Below are positions 33,837 through 42,771 of a stretch of DNA of 64,000 nt, one piece after another (position 1 is the stretch's first letter; each line of letters begins with the position of its first letter). The stretch comes from Clostridiales bacterium (GTDB lineage: Bacteria > Bacillota > Clostridia > Lachnospirales > Lachnospiraceae): the NCBI GenBank assembly GCA_012519695.1, contig JAAYPT010000013.1, positions 62,001 to 126,000 on the forward strand. Reading direction: 5' to 3'. Under the pieces are notes generated by a model. It saw only the letters and a list, made by a program, of their open reading frames with translations, was not told the DNA's origin and did not search any database. The position numbers and the translations under genes are program-made.

Positions 33837-36800
33837 ATGAAACAGAAACTAAAGCGTTTTATGGCAGGATTTATGGCTATGCTCACACTGGTTGGAACAC
33901 TCTTTACGAATGGAACAACAGCATTTGCAGCCAGTCCGCAGGCAAATATTGCGTTCTGGAATGCGTCAGTCAAAAATTCCGGAGAAGTAAGTGAGCTGAA
34001 GCCCGGATATAATCATGGCAAGATTCTGTATTCAATTCTTGACGGAAATTCTGCATATTGTATGAATTTCGGATTAAGAGCAGATGGCGGTCAGCTTATG
34101 AACAGCTACGATGATGCGAGCACATCAATGTCAGCACAGCAGAGAAAACTTTTAAGTTACTGCCTTTATTATGGGTTTAACAGTACACAAAAGGCGGCAC
34201 CAAGCAACAGTCAGTGCGATGAGTATATCGCAACTCAGGCAATGGTATGGGTTATTGTAGCAGATATCTTTGGAACCGGAAGTGGTGATTCGGCAGCAAG
34301 AAAGCTCTGTAACACAGCACCAAGTCCTGATTCTTCATACAGCTATTATGAGAGACTCAGGGACAATATCAGCAGCTCCTACAATGCAACACTTCCAAGT
34401 TTTGCATCACGCAGAATTAGTGAGGCACCAACTTATGAATTAAAGTGGAATGAGGGAAGTCAGAGATTTGAAACAACACTATCTGACAGCAATGGTGTTT
34501 TATCGGATTTTGATTTTGGCATCAGCGGATATTCTGTTGATAAGAATGGCAACAGTATTACAATCTCTTCAACGAGCGTGAATACTACAGCTACAACAGG
34601 AACATTCACATCCAATGCTGGCAAGGTTGAGACAACATCAAGCTGTGTATTCTGGCTTACAGGAAAGAGCGGATATCAGGAGTTTATTTCTGAAAGACCG
34701 ACAGCAGATCCTATCAAAGCCTATATCAAGGTCAAGACAGAGAACATCGGATATGGTGAGCTTACAAAGACAGACGAGTCAAGCGGAGTGAAGCTTTCCG
34801 GTGCAGTCTATGGAATCTATTCTGACAGCGGATGCACAAACAGAGTACAGACCATGACAACAGATGGAAACGGATATGCAAAGTCAGCTGCACTTGTTGC
34901 AGGCACTTATTATGTAAAAGAGATTACCGCACCAAAGGGATATGTCCTTTCCGGTAAAGTTCATACACTTACTGTAAAAGCAGGACAGACAACGGGAATC
35001 TCTGCAACAGATAAAGAGCAGCTTGGAGCAATCACAATCTATAAAGAGGGTGAGGTGCTTAGCTCATGGAATGGAAGCAATTTCACTTATGAGAAAAAGA
35101 AGCTTTCTGGAGCAACTTTTAAGGTAACTGCTGGAGCAGATATCTATAAGGCAGATGGTACAAAGGTGTATAGTGCTGGCGATGTTGTGGCAGAAAGCCT
35201 TACAACAGGAACTGACGGACAGGTGGTATTATCTGACCTTCATCTTGGAACTTATGTGGTAACTGAGATTAAGAGCATTGACGGGTATACAATCAATACC
35301 ACACCTCAGACAGTAGCAGTTGAGTATAAGGATCAGACTGTGACAGTACAGTATGAATCAACTACGATTGAGAATACAAGACAGAAAGCGGATGTATCTG
35401 TCGTAAAGAAGGACTCTGACACAGAGAATCCTCTTGATGGTGGCAAGTACACACTTTATGCCGGAAATGACATCAAAAACTATGCCGGACAGGTTATTGT
35501 GACAAAGGGTACAGCTCTTGAGACAGTATCTACAGGTGAGGACGGAAAGGCAAGCTATAGCGTGGATCTGCCAATCTCTAACGGATATTATGTCTCAGAG
35601 ACACAGGCACCATATGCGTATATCAGAAACAGTAAAGATGTTTACAGCTTCAATTTCAATGTATTACCTGAAACACAGGCAAAGGCATCATTCAGTCACA
35701 CATTTGTAAATGACAGAACCACAGCAAAGATTCATATCTACAAGGTAGACAAGGAATCAGGCAAGGCAGCAGCCCAGGGAGATGCAAGCCTTGAAGGTGC
35801 AGTTTATGGTCTTTATGCGAGAAACGATATCGTGCATCCGGACGGAGCAACAGGAGTCGTATTCAAAGCAGGAGACCTTGTAGCAACACTTACAACAGAT
35901 AAGAATGGCGAAGCAGAGGTCAATAACCTTTACCTTGGAAACTATTATGTGAAAGAAATCACTCCATCAGAGGGGTATCTCTTAGACGAAGAGGAGCACG
36001 ATGTAGTATGCGACTATGAGGGAGACCTTGTAGCAGAGGTATCAAGAAGCACAACCTCAGCAGAGCAGGTCATCAAGCAGCCATTCCAGCTTATCAAGGT
36101 ATCTGACAATGGCGATGATACTGAAGCAGGCTTATTGGCAGGTGCAGAGTTCACAGCTTATTTGAAATCATCTTTACCTGTAAAGGCAGATGGAAGTTAT
36201 GACTTTGACAAGGCAGCTCCGGTAGTAATCGGGGAAAACGGAGCAACAACAATCACATCCGATGACAAGGGACATGCAGTTTCTATTGCAATTCCTTATG
36301 GAACCTATGTGGTAGTTGAGTCAAAGACTCCGCATAATATGAAAACAATCAAGCCATTTGAGGTAAAGATAAAGGAGAATCATCCAACAGAGCCTCAGAC
36401 ATGGAGAGTTTTCTTGGACAGAGAGTTTACAGCAAAGCTTCGTGTAATCAAGAAGGATTCTGATACAAAGCAGACAGTACTTGTACCAAATGCAGAGTTT
36501 AAGATTTTCAACCTTGATAAGAACGAATATGTAAAGCAGTACACAACTTATCCGTCAAAGGTAGAGCATACTTCATTCTTTACTGATGAGGACGGAGATT
36601 TAATCTTACCGGAGGCACTGAAAATCGGTAACTACCGCATTGAGGAAGTGTCTGCACCATTTGGATATGTTGTAAATGATAAGTATGTCAACATCTCTGT
36701 TGATACTGACACAGCATTTGAGACAGATGGTGATACAAATGATGCAATCATTACTGTGGAATATTCCGATGCCCCTGCAGTCGGAGAGCTGACTGTAGAA

Positions 36801-39215
36801 AAGAAGGGAGAGGTACTTGACGGATTTAAGGGTGGACTCCTGGCAAGCTCATATGAGAAAGAGTTTGTTTATAAGGAAGGCTCACTTGCCGGAGCAAAAT
36901 TCAAAGTTTATGCTGCCGAGGATATTTACACAGCAGACAACCAGAAGGATGCAGACGGAAACCGCATTAAGTATTACAGCAAGGGAGACCTTGTGACAAC
37001 TCTTACAACTGGCAAGGATGGAAAGGCAACAGCTAAGAATCTTCCTCTTGGACAGTACAGGGTTGTGGAAGTGGAAGCTCCATACGGATATGTATTAAAT
37101 CCGAATGAGCAGAAAGTGACATTCACATATGTGGATGATAAGACACCTGTTATCAAGGAAAGCCTTACTTTCTCAGATGACAGACAGAAGCTTGATATGT
37201 CAGTGACTAAGCTTGATTCAGAAGATAATACACCGATTGTAGGTGCAGTATTTGGTCTTTATGCAGACGAGGATATCAAGAATGTAGATGGCAAGGTAAT
37301 TATCGAGAAAGGCACACTTCTTGAGAAGACAACATCTGATGAGAATGGAAAGATTGCTTTTGTTAAGGATTATCCATTTGCAAAATATGTTGCAAGAGAG
37401 CTTGTAAAGCCTGCCGGATATGTGACAAATGAGGAAGCAGTAAACTTTGATACAAAATATCAGGGACAGGATGTTAAGACTGCTGTATATAACAGCGAGT
37501 ATAAAAACACACCTACAACCTTTGAGTTTACAAAGACAGATATCACAAGCGGTGCAGAGCTTACAGGTGCAACACTTACTGTACTTGATAAGGATGGAAA
37601 TGTGGTAGACACATGGACATCTGATGCTAAGGAAGCACATGTGATCAAGAGACTTGTCGTAGGCGAGACTTATACACTTCGTGAGGAATTTGCTCCTTAC
37701 GGATATCTTAAAGCAACAGATATTAAGTTTAAAGTAGAGGACACTGGCAAAGTGCAGCATGTAGAGATGAAGGATGAAGTTCCTACAGGTTCCATCGTTA
37801 TCAATAAGGACGGCGAATTTGTAACAGACACTACTCTTATGAAGGGTTACTGGTATGACTTTATCTTCAATTTCTTCAAGGACAGCCTTGCAGGAGTAAC
37901 TTTTGATGTATATGCAAAAGAGGATATCGTAAGTGCTGACGGACTTGACACTGTATATCACAGGGCAGGAGACAAGGTGGCAACCATCGTGACAAATGAT
38001 AAGGGTATCGCAAGAATTGATGACCTTCCACTTGGCAAGTATTATCTTGTTGAGACAAAAACCATTGATGGATTTGTATTAGATGATACACCGATTGAGG
38101 CAGACCTTTCCTATATCGACCAGAATACAAAGGTTGTATTTGCAGGAATGGATGTGACAAATGAGCGTCAGAAAGTGCAGATTACTGTAACCAAGACGGA
38201 TTTAGAGACTAAGGAAGCACTTGAAGGAGCAGTATTCGGTTTATTTGCGAAAGAAGATATCGTGAACAAAGATGGCAAGGTAATCGTAAAAGCTGATACA
38301 CAGATTGAGAGAACAGTAACAGGCAAGGATGGAAAGGCTGCATTTACCTCTGACCTTCCGCTTGGACAGTATTATGTCAAAGAACTTGAGGCACCAAAGG
38401 GCTATGTGAAGTCAGATAAGACATTTGATGTGGATGCTTCATATCAGGGAGATAAGGTAAAGGTTATCGAGTTTGAGGCAGCATTTGAAAATGCACCTAT
38501 TAAGGTAGAAATTTCAAAGACTGATATCACAGGAGAGAAAGAGTTGCCTGGAGCAAAGCTTTCAGTAATTGATGCTGATGGAAAGCTTGTAGAAAGCTGG
38601 ACATCAGAAGCAGGAAAGACGCATATGATTGAGAGACTTCCTGTCGGAAAGTACACACTCAGAGAGGAATCTGCACCGTATGGATATAAGGTGGCAAGTG
38701 ATGTAACCTTTGAAGTAAAGGAGACTGCAGAAATCCAGAAGGTATCCATGAAGGATGAGCAGGCAGTCGGTAAGATTGTCATCGAGAAAACTGACAAAGT
38801 AACCGGAAAGCCGATCGAGGGTGTTGTATTTGAAGTAAGGGATAAGGATGGAAAGGCGCTTGATACACTCACTACTGACAAGAATGGTCATGCAGAGAGC
38901 AAGGAGCTTCCTATCTGTACTTACAATGAGGATGGATCATTCAAAGAAGATATCCATTATACAGTTGTTGAGACTAAAGCAGCTGACGGATATATCCTTG
39001 ATGAAACAGCTCACGATGTAACACTTCGATATGATGATAATGCACCGGATGTTGTTGTAGCAACTCTTAAGCTTGTCAATGTACCGACAGAGCCTAAGCT
39101 TCCACAGACAGGTGACAATGCAAATCCGCTTCTTTATCTTGGAATCGGTGCACTTGCACTTATTACAGGTGTTGGAGTAGGACTTCGTGGAAGAAAGAAA
39201 AAGAATAAACAGTAA
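33837..39215 (+). CDS. Sortase-anchored thioester/Cna-B repeat adhesin
   Basis: I start at ATG 33837 (AAGGAGGA upstream), giving 1792 residues. Residues 1-32 are a signal peptide. A thioester domain follows with Cys75 (AYCMNFG) and Gln134 (ATQAMVW), the pair expected to form the reactive bond that attaches covalently to a target. Then come about 13 Cna-B/SpaA-type repeats (about 310-1745), many with the Lys of 'TKTD' and the Glu of 'VKE' typical of isopeptide bonds. The end is LPQTGDN, a hydrophobic helix and RGRKKKNKQ, a sortase signal. Such proteins bind host or partner cell surfaces. It is flanked by matching leader hairpins and is the largest cargo gene seen. Confidence 0.93.
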   Translation: MKQKLKRFMAGFMAMLTLVGTLFTNGTTAFAASPQANIAFWNASVKNSGEVSELKPGYNHGKILYSILDGNSAYCMNFGLRADGGQLMNSYDDASTSMSAQQRKLLSYCLYYGFNSTQKAAPSNSQCDEYIATQAMVWVIVADIFGTGSGDSAARKLCNTAPSPDSSYSYYERLRDNISSSYNATLPSFASRRISEAPTYELKWNEGSQRFETTLSDSNGVLSDFDFGISGYSVDKNGNSITISSTSVNTTATTGTFTSNAGKVETTSSCVFWLTGKSGYQEFISERPTADPIKAYIKVKTENIGYGELTKTDESSGVKLSGAVYGIYSDSGCTNRVQTMTTDGNGYAKSAALVAGTYYVKEITAPKGYVLSGKVHTLTVKAGQTTGISATDKEQLGAITIYKEGEVLSSWNGSNFTYEKKKLSGATFKVTAGADIYKADGTKVYSAGDVVAESLTTGTDGQVVLSDLHLGTYVVTEIKSIDGYTINTTPQTVAVEYKDQTVTVQYESTTIENTRQKADVSVVKKDSDTENPLDGGKYTLYAGNDIKNYAGQVIVTKGTALETVSTGEDGKASYSVDLPISNGYYVSETQAPYAYIRNSKDVYSFNFNVLPETQAKASFSHTFVNDRTTAKIHIYKVDKESGKAAAQGDASLEGAVYGLYARNDIVHPDGATGVVFKAGDLVATLTTDKNGEAEVNNLYLGNYYVKEITPSEGYLLDEEEHDVVCDYEGDLVAEVSRSTTSAEQVIKQPFQLIKVSDNGDDTEAGLLAGAEFTAYLKSSLPVKADGSYDFDKAAPVVIGENGATTITSDDKGHAVSIAIPYGTYVVVESKTPHNMKTIKPFEVKIKENHPTEPQTWRVFLDREFTAKLRVIKKDSDTKQTVLVPNAEFKIFNLDKNEYVKQYTTYPSKVEHTSFFTDEDGDLILPEALKIGNYRIEEVSAPFGYVVNDKYVNISVDTDTAFETDGDTNDAIITVEYSDAPAVGELTVEKKGEVLDGFKGGLLASSYEKEFVYKEGSLAGAKFKVYAAEDIYTADNQKDADGNRIKYYSKGDLVTTLTTGKDGKATAKNLPLGQYRVVEVEAPYGYVLNPNEQKVTFTYVDDKTPVIKESLTFSDDRQKLDMSVTKLDSEDNTPIVGAVFGLYADEDIKNVDGKVIIEKGTLLEKTTSDENGKIAFVKDYPFAKYVARELVKPAGYVTNEEAVNFDTKYQGQDVKTAVYNSEYKNTPTTFEFTKTDITSGAELTGATLTVLDKDGNVVDTWTSDAKEAHVIKRLVVGETYTLREEFAPYGYLKATDIKFKVEDTGKVQHVEMKDEVPTGSIVINKDGEFVTDTTLMKGYWYDFIFNFFKDSLAGVTFDVYAKEDIVSADGLDTVYHRAGDKVATIVTNDKGIARIDDLPLGKYYLVETKTIDGFVLDDTPIEADLSYIDQNTKVVFAGMDVTNERQKVQITVTKTDLETKEALEGAVFGLFAKEDIVNKDGKVIVKADTQIERTVTGKDGKAAFTSDLPLGQYYVKELEAPKGYVKSDKTFDVDASYQGDKVKVIEFEAAFENAPIKVEISKTDITGEKELPGAKLSVIDADGKLVESWTSEAGKTHMIERLPVGKYTLREESAPYGYKVASDVTFEVKETAEIQKVSMKDEQAVGKIVIEKTDKVTGKPIEGVVFEVRDKDGKALDTLTTDKNGHAESKELPICTYNEDGSFKEDIHYTVVETKAADGYILDETAHDVTLRYDDNAPDVVVATLKLVNVPTEPKLPQTGDNANPLLYLGIGALALITGVGVGLRGRKKKNKQ

Positions 39216-39226
39216 CAATTAACCTT

Positions 39227-39267
39227 GCGGGGAATGTAAGCCAGTGACTTATGTTCCCTGCTTTTTT
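39227..39267 (+). terminator. Hairpin with T-run after the adhesin and before the DUF5688 gene
   Basis: gcggggaatgtaag (39227-39240) pairs with cttatgttccctgc (39248-39261) and is followed by six Ts. It shares its top with the hairpin at 33771. It is 8 bases upstream of the next ribosome site, so it may both end the adhesin transcript and attenuate the next gene. Confidence 0.75.
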
Positions 39268-39288
39268 AGATTAAGGAGGAACCGTAAT

Positions 39289-40284
39289 ATGATGAATTAC
39301 GAGATTTTTAAGGAAGTAGTAAAAGAAAAGTTTATGGATTATATGCCTGAGAAGTTCAAAGGAATGGAGCTTGTGGCAGAGCCAGTGGAAAAGGTGAATG
39401 TGACTCTTGATGGCATCATCTTAAGAGAAGAAGGCAGGAATATTTCGCCTACGATTTATATCAATGACATGTATAAGAAGTATCAGGACTGTGGCGATCT
39501 TGAGGAAACACTTATGGCTGCATGTGACTTCATGGAAAGGGCATATGAGCAGGCTCCGGTTGTTGATGTGGACAGCATTATGAGGGATGCTAACGAGAAG
39601 ATTGTATTCCAGCTCATCAATACAGAGCAGAATAAGACATTTTTGGAACAGGTGCCACACAGGGAGTTTCAGGATCTCTCTATTGTGTATAAGGTAATAA
39701 TCAGTGCCGATAAGGATGCGGTGCAGAGTTCAAAAATTACAAATGAATTTGCAAAAAGACTTGGAATGAGTGAGGAACAGCTCTTTAAGTGTGCAGCGGA
39801 AAACACAAGAAGACTCTTCCCACCTGTCGTTCGTAGCATGAATGACATTATGAGAGAAATGTTCGCAAGGGATGGGATGCCACAAGAGATTGCAGATATG
39901 ATGATAGCCGAGATTCCACCGGAGCAGACGATGTGGGTGATTTCCAATGAAAAGGGTATCAATGGTGCAGCATCCATGCTTTATGAGAATGAGCTTCATG
40001 AGCTGGCAGAGAGTTTAGAGAGTGACCTTTATATTCTCCCTTCGAGCGTGCATGAGGTTATTGCAGTATCTTCAGATATGGGAAGCCCTGAGATGCTTGC
40101 ACAGATGGTAGTCGAGGTAAATATGCAGGAGGTGTCTTTGGACGAGAGACTTTCCAATCAGGTATATCACTATGATAAGGATTTAAGAAAACTCACCCTT
40201 GCAACTGATACACCAAACAAGAGACTTGATGGTATCGTTGCAGAACCTCTCCTTGTATATGACGCGAAGGAAAAGTCCAGATAG
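39289..40284 (+). CDS. DUF5688 family protein
   Basis: ATG 39289 follows TTAAGGAGGA. The 331-residue soluble protein contains NISPTIYINDMYKKY, IVFQLINTEQNKTFLEQVPHREFQDLS and EIPPEQTMWVISNEKGINGAASMLYENELHELAE, the pattern I know as DUF5688 from gut-Firmicutes conjugative elements. No enzyme motif is recognisable. It often sits beside the primase and RadC-like genes, as here. Confidence 0.8.
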   Translation: MMNYEIFKEVVKEKFMDYMPEKFKGMELVAEPVEKVNVTLDGIILREEGRNISPTIYINDMYKKYQDCGDLEETLMAACDFMERAYEQAPVVDVDSIMRDANEKIVFQLINTEQNKTFLEQVPHREFQDLSIVYKVIISADKDAVQSSKITNEFAKRLGMSEEQLFKCAAENTRRLFPPVVRSMNDIMREMFARDGMPQEIADMMIAEIPPEQTMWVISNEKGINGAASMLYENELHELAESLESDLYILPSSVHEVIAVSSDMGSPEMLAQMVVEVNMQEVSLDERLSNQVYHYDKDLRKLTLATDTPNKRLDGIVAEPLLVYDAKEKSR

Positions 40285-40293
40285 GAGGCAGCT

Positions 40294-40410
40294 ATGGAGC
40301 AGGAACTTACAATGGAAGAACTCATTGCTCTCATAAACAGCCAGAAAGGTGACTTTGTTATCCGTGTCGAGTTTGGAGAGGAGGCGGTGTCTGATGCCAA
40401 AGAAGAATGA
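40294..40410 (+). CDS. Small acidic ORF (38 aa)
   Basis: ATG 40294 follows ATAGGAGGCAG. The product MEQELTMEELIALINSQKGD.. is acidic and ends at 40410, overlapping the RadC-like gene by 17 bases. The ribosome site of that gene lies within this ORF, which suggests coupled translation. Function unknown. Confidence 0.5.
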   Translation: MEQELTMEELIALINSQKGDFVIRVEFGEEAVSDAKEE

Positions 40411-40933
40411 CTTCAAGCTTGATGTGGTTTCGGTAAGACTTGTAAAGGATGCTCCGATTTATTCGGAGCACACCTTTAATAATCCGGCGGATATAGCTGC
40501 TGTCATGGGAGACTGTATGTGCCAGTTTGACAGGGAAGTAGTGTGTGTGGTCAATCTAAGGTCAGATTTAAAACCTATCAATGTGCATTTTGCAAGTGTT
40601 GGTTCTTTAAATGAGGCAATGGCACATCCGAGAGAGCTGTTTAAATCAAGTATCCTAAGCAATGCGGCAAGCATGATGTTAATCCATTGTCATCCATCCG
40701 GGAATGTATTCCCAAGCAAGGCAGACACGATGATGACAGACCGTATGAACAAGCTGTGTGAACTGATGGGAATACCGCTTATTGACCATATCATAGTCGG
40801 TGGAGACAATCGTGAATTTTTCAGTTTCAGGGAAAAAGGCATGATTGATAATCCTAAGATTACCCTGAGCACAGATTACCGGACACTTGATATCAAGTCA
40901 CCGCTTGTAGCAGAGCAGGGAAAGGCAAGGTGA
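40394..40933 (+). CDS. RadC-like JAB-domain protein
   Basis: GAGAGGAGGCGG precedes ATG 40394. The 179-residue protein has the JAB/MPN metalloprotease-type motif LIHCHPSGNVFPSKADTMMTDRM (H-x-H...S...D) and the following LCELMGIPLIDHIIVGG block. RadC-like proteins are common in mobile elements; their biochemical role is not settled. It overlaps the small ORF upstream and leads into the primase gene. Confidence 0.85.
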   Translation: MPKKNDFKLDVVSVRLVKDAPIYSEHTFNNPADIAAVMGDCMCQFDREVVCVVNLRSDLKPINVHFASVGSLNEAMAHPRELFKSSILSNAASMMLIHCHPSGNVFPSKADTMMTDRMNKLCELMGIPLIDHIIVGGDNREFFSFREKGMIDNPKITLSTDYRTLDIKSPLVAEQGKAR

Positions 40934-40937
40934 AAAC

Positions 40938-41915
40938 ATGGATGGAAGATTTACGGATGAAGAGCTTGCCATAGCAAAGCGTGTTGATCTGTGTGCAGTT
41001 GCAGAAAGCCTTGGGTATACAGTAAAGAGGATTGGCAAATACCACACTTTAAAGGAGATGGATTCCATCCGTATCTATAACAGAAGCCATTGGTACAGAT
41101 GGTCAAGGCAGTTTGACAAAGGCAACAATGGCGGCTCACAGATAGATTTCTTACGGGTATTCTGTGGAATGAGTGTAAAAGAGGCTGTATTCTGGCTTTT
41201 AGATTTTGCAGGATACAGAAGAATCGAGAATCCTGTAAAGCAGCCACTTGTTCATCAGGTATCGCAGAAGCAGGCAGAAGAGAGAAAGCCATTTGTCCTA
41301 CCGGAACCGGCAGGAGATAATTCCTATCTTATTTCCTATCTGAATCAGGAGAGAGGAATCAGCAGAGCAGTCATAGATTTGTTTTTAAAAGAAGGACTGA
41401 TTTATGAGAGCAGGCATTATCACAATGTTGTTTTCAAAGGAAATGATAAAAATGGAGTGACAAGATTTGCAAGTATGCGGGGAGTGTTTGATAAGCAGGG
41501 TAAGTCATTCAAGTGTGATGTCACAGGAAATGATAAGAACTATGGATTTAATGTGGTGAATGAAAACAGTACAGAGCTTGTAGTATTTGAGGCTGCAATC
41601 GACCTTATGAGTTATGCCGATATCTTCGCGGATTATGAATCAAATAAGCTGGCACTTGGGATGCTTGCAGATGCACCACTTGAGACTTTTCTTCGGGAAT
41701 ATCCGCAGATTACTTCCATCCGGTTCTGCCTTGATGGAGATGAGCCGGGGAGAAAAGCAGCAGCTGAACTTATGAGAAAGTATTATGAGCTTGGATATGA
41801 GGTAGAAGACTGTCCGCCACCTGCCGGATATAAGGATTACAACGAGTGGCTTGTAGCGGCAAAGCTTAATCTGAACAGGATGAATAAGCGAGCAGATGAA
41901 CCAGTCAGGGCATGA
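40938..41915 (+). CDS. DUF3991/Toprim primase-like protein
   Basis: The 325-residue protein has an N-terminal zinc-finger-like fold lacking its cysteines (VAESLGYTVKRIGKYHTLKEMDSIRIYNRSHWYRW). A DUF3991 region and a Toprim domain follow (ELVVFEAAIDLMSYADI, then SIRFCLDGDEPGRKAAAELM, with the DxD-like acidic pair DGDEPG). Such proteins may prime replication of the transferred strand. The hairpin array starts 4 bases after its stop, consistent with a link to replication. Confidence 0.85.
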   Translation: MDGRFTDEELAIAKRVDLCAVAESLGYTVKRIGKYHTLKEMDSIRIYNRSHWYRWSRQFDKGNNGGSQIDFLRVFCGMSVKEAVFWLLDFAGYRRIENPVKQPLVHQVSQKQAEERKPFVLPEPAGDNSYLISYLNQERGISRAVIDLFLKEGLIYESRHYHNVVFKGNDKNGVTRFASMRGVFDKQGKSFKCDVTGNDKNYGFNVVNENSTELVVFEAAIDLMSYADIFADYESNKLALGMLADAPLETFLREYPQITSIRFCLDGDEPGRKAAAELMRKYYELGYEVEDCPPPAGYKDYNEWLVAAKLNLNRMNKRADEPVRA

Positions 41916-41919
41916 GAAA

Positions 41920-42087
41920 CCGGATTTTGATGTGTGGGGGCAGAAAGCGCCCCCAAAACAGCAAAGTGGGGGCAGAAAGCGCCCCCAAAATGTCAAAGTG
42001 GGGGCAAAAAGTGCCCCCAAAATTTGGACACGACAAAATCCGGACTGAAGTAAAAATAAAAGTGGGGGCAAAAAGCGCCCCCACTTT
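41920..42087. repeat. Four-copy G-rich hairpin array, three copies closed by a 10-bp inverted repeat
   Basis: Four copies of tgggggca-(g/a)aaag-(c/t)gccccca lie at 41934-41956, 41966-41988, 41998-42020 and 42059-42087. Each folds as a stem of G5C/GC5. The fourth is a perfect 11-bp stem (aaagtgggggc/gcccccacttt). Copies one to three are enclosed by ccggattttg (41920-41929) and caaaatccgg (42034-42043), a perfect 10-bp inverted repeat. It is intergenic, between primase and mobilisation genes. It may be an origin of replication or transfer, a single-strand origin or a strong terminator block. Confidence 0.85.
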
Positions 42088-42102
42088 CATAAACAGAGGG
42101 TT

Positions 42103-42165
42103 TTAGGGAGATTTTCTCCCTAACTAGATGGCATTAGGACAGAGATGTCTCTAATGCGTATCTAG
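42103..42165. repeat. Two palindromes upstream of the mobilisation genes, possible oriT
   Basis: Palindrome A is ttagggaga/tctccctaa (42103-42123, 3-base loop). Palindrome B (42124-42165) is layered: ctagat/atctag outside, gcattag/ctaatgc in the middle and gaca/tgtc at the top. A tandem repeat ACTGGAG-ACTGGAG (about 42182-42195) follows. Origins of transfer are usually next to the mobC/relaxase genes and contain such repeats. No nick site can be identified from the sequence alone. Confidence 0.5.
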
Positions 42166-42242
42166 CAGTCGCCGGGGACTAACTGGAGACTGGAGCTTTG
42201 GTGAATATTTACTAAACACGGATAAGGAGGTGCAAGGAAGCA

Positions 42243-42767
42243 ATGGATGCAGAAGTTACGCTATTTACAAAACCAGAAGAACTGATTGCCTGGGCAGACA
42301 CATTTGATATCTTACTTAACCCTTCGATAGAAGATGCTGCAATATTGCTTAACTATATGGAAGGTCATGATTATGCTATTGGCATAGATTCTGATGGAAA
42401 GATGTACAGACAGGATGTAGCTGAGGAGAATGGTGAAATTGAACCATACCCGATAGATGATGTTATAGATACTGTTTGTGAATGGAACTATGAACTGATA
42501 CTTGATGCTGATGCACACAGGAATGATCCAAAGGATTTTAAAGATTACAGTGAGTTTCAGGATAAGTATGACAGTTTGAAAGCAGATGAAAAGAGGCTGG
42601 ACAGGTTGTTTGAAAAGACCTGTTATGCAAAGGAGATTGATGAAATGGCAGCTGCTTTGGTGGAATCATTCATTAGTCATCTAAGTAGCAGGGATGATTT
42701 GGAAAAAGCTGCGGTGACAGTTGCAGAAGGAATTAAGGATTATAGTACGGGTAAGAGAGGAAGGTGA
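42243..42767 (+). CDS. Conserved acidic protein of the element, unknown function
   Basis: The 174-residue acidic protein starts at ATG 42243 behind AAGGAGGTGCAAGG. It has VTLFTKPEELIAWADTFDILLNPSIEDAAILLNYMEGHDYAIGI in the first third, an LPD-like small domain, and a helical end. It lies between the candidate oriT and mobC. I do not recognise a catalytic site. A relaxosome accessory role is inferred from location only. Confidence 0.55.
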   Translation: MDAEVTLFTKPEELIAWADTFDILLNPSIEDAAILLNYMEGHDYAIGIDSDGKMYRQDVAEENGEIEPYPIDDVIDTVCEWNYELILDADAHRNDPKDFKDYSEFQDKYDSLKADEKRLDRLFEKTCYAKEIDEMAAALVESFISHLSSRDDLEKAAVTVAEGIKDYSTGKRGR

Positions 42768-42771
42768 GTCT

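Noticed and set aside
37218-37961. Long antisense ORF (247 codons) inside the adhesin gene
   Set aside because: It is Cys/Ile-rich with no ribosome site and mirrors the repetitive adhesin coding strand.
41934-42087. Possible CRISPR array
   Set aside because: Repeats are self-complementary, unevenly spaced (9, 9 and 38 bases) and there are only four, with no cas genes.
41640-42106. ORFs on both strands across the hairpin array (reading repeats such as KVGAKSAPTF)
   Set aside because: They simply translate the repeated hairpins; no start signal, and the repeats explain the apparent pattern.
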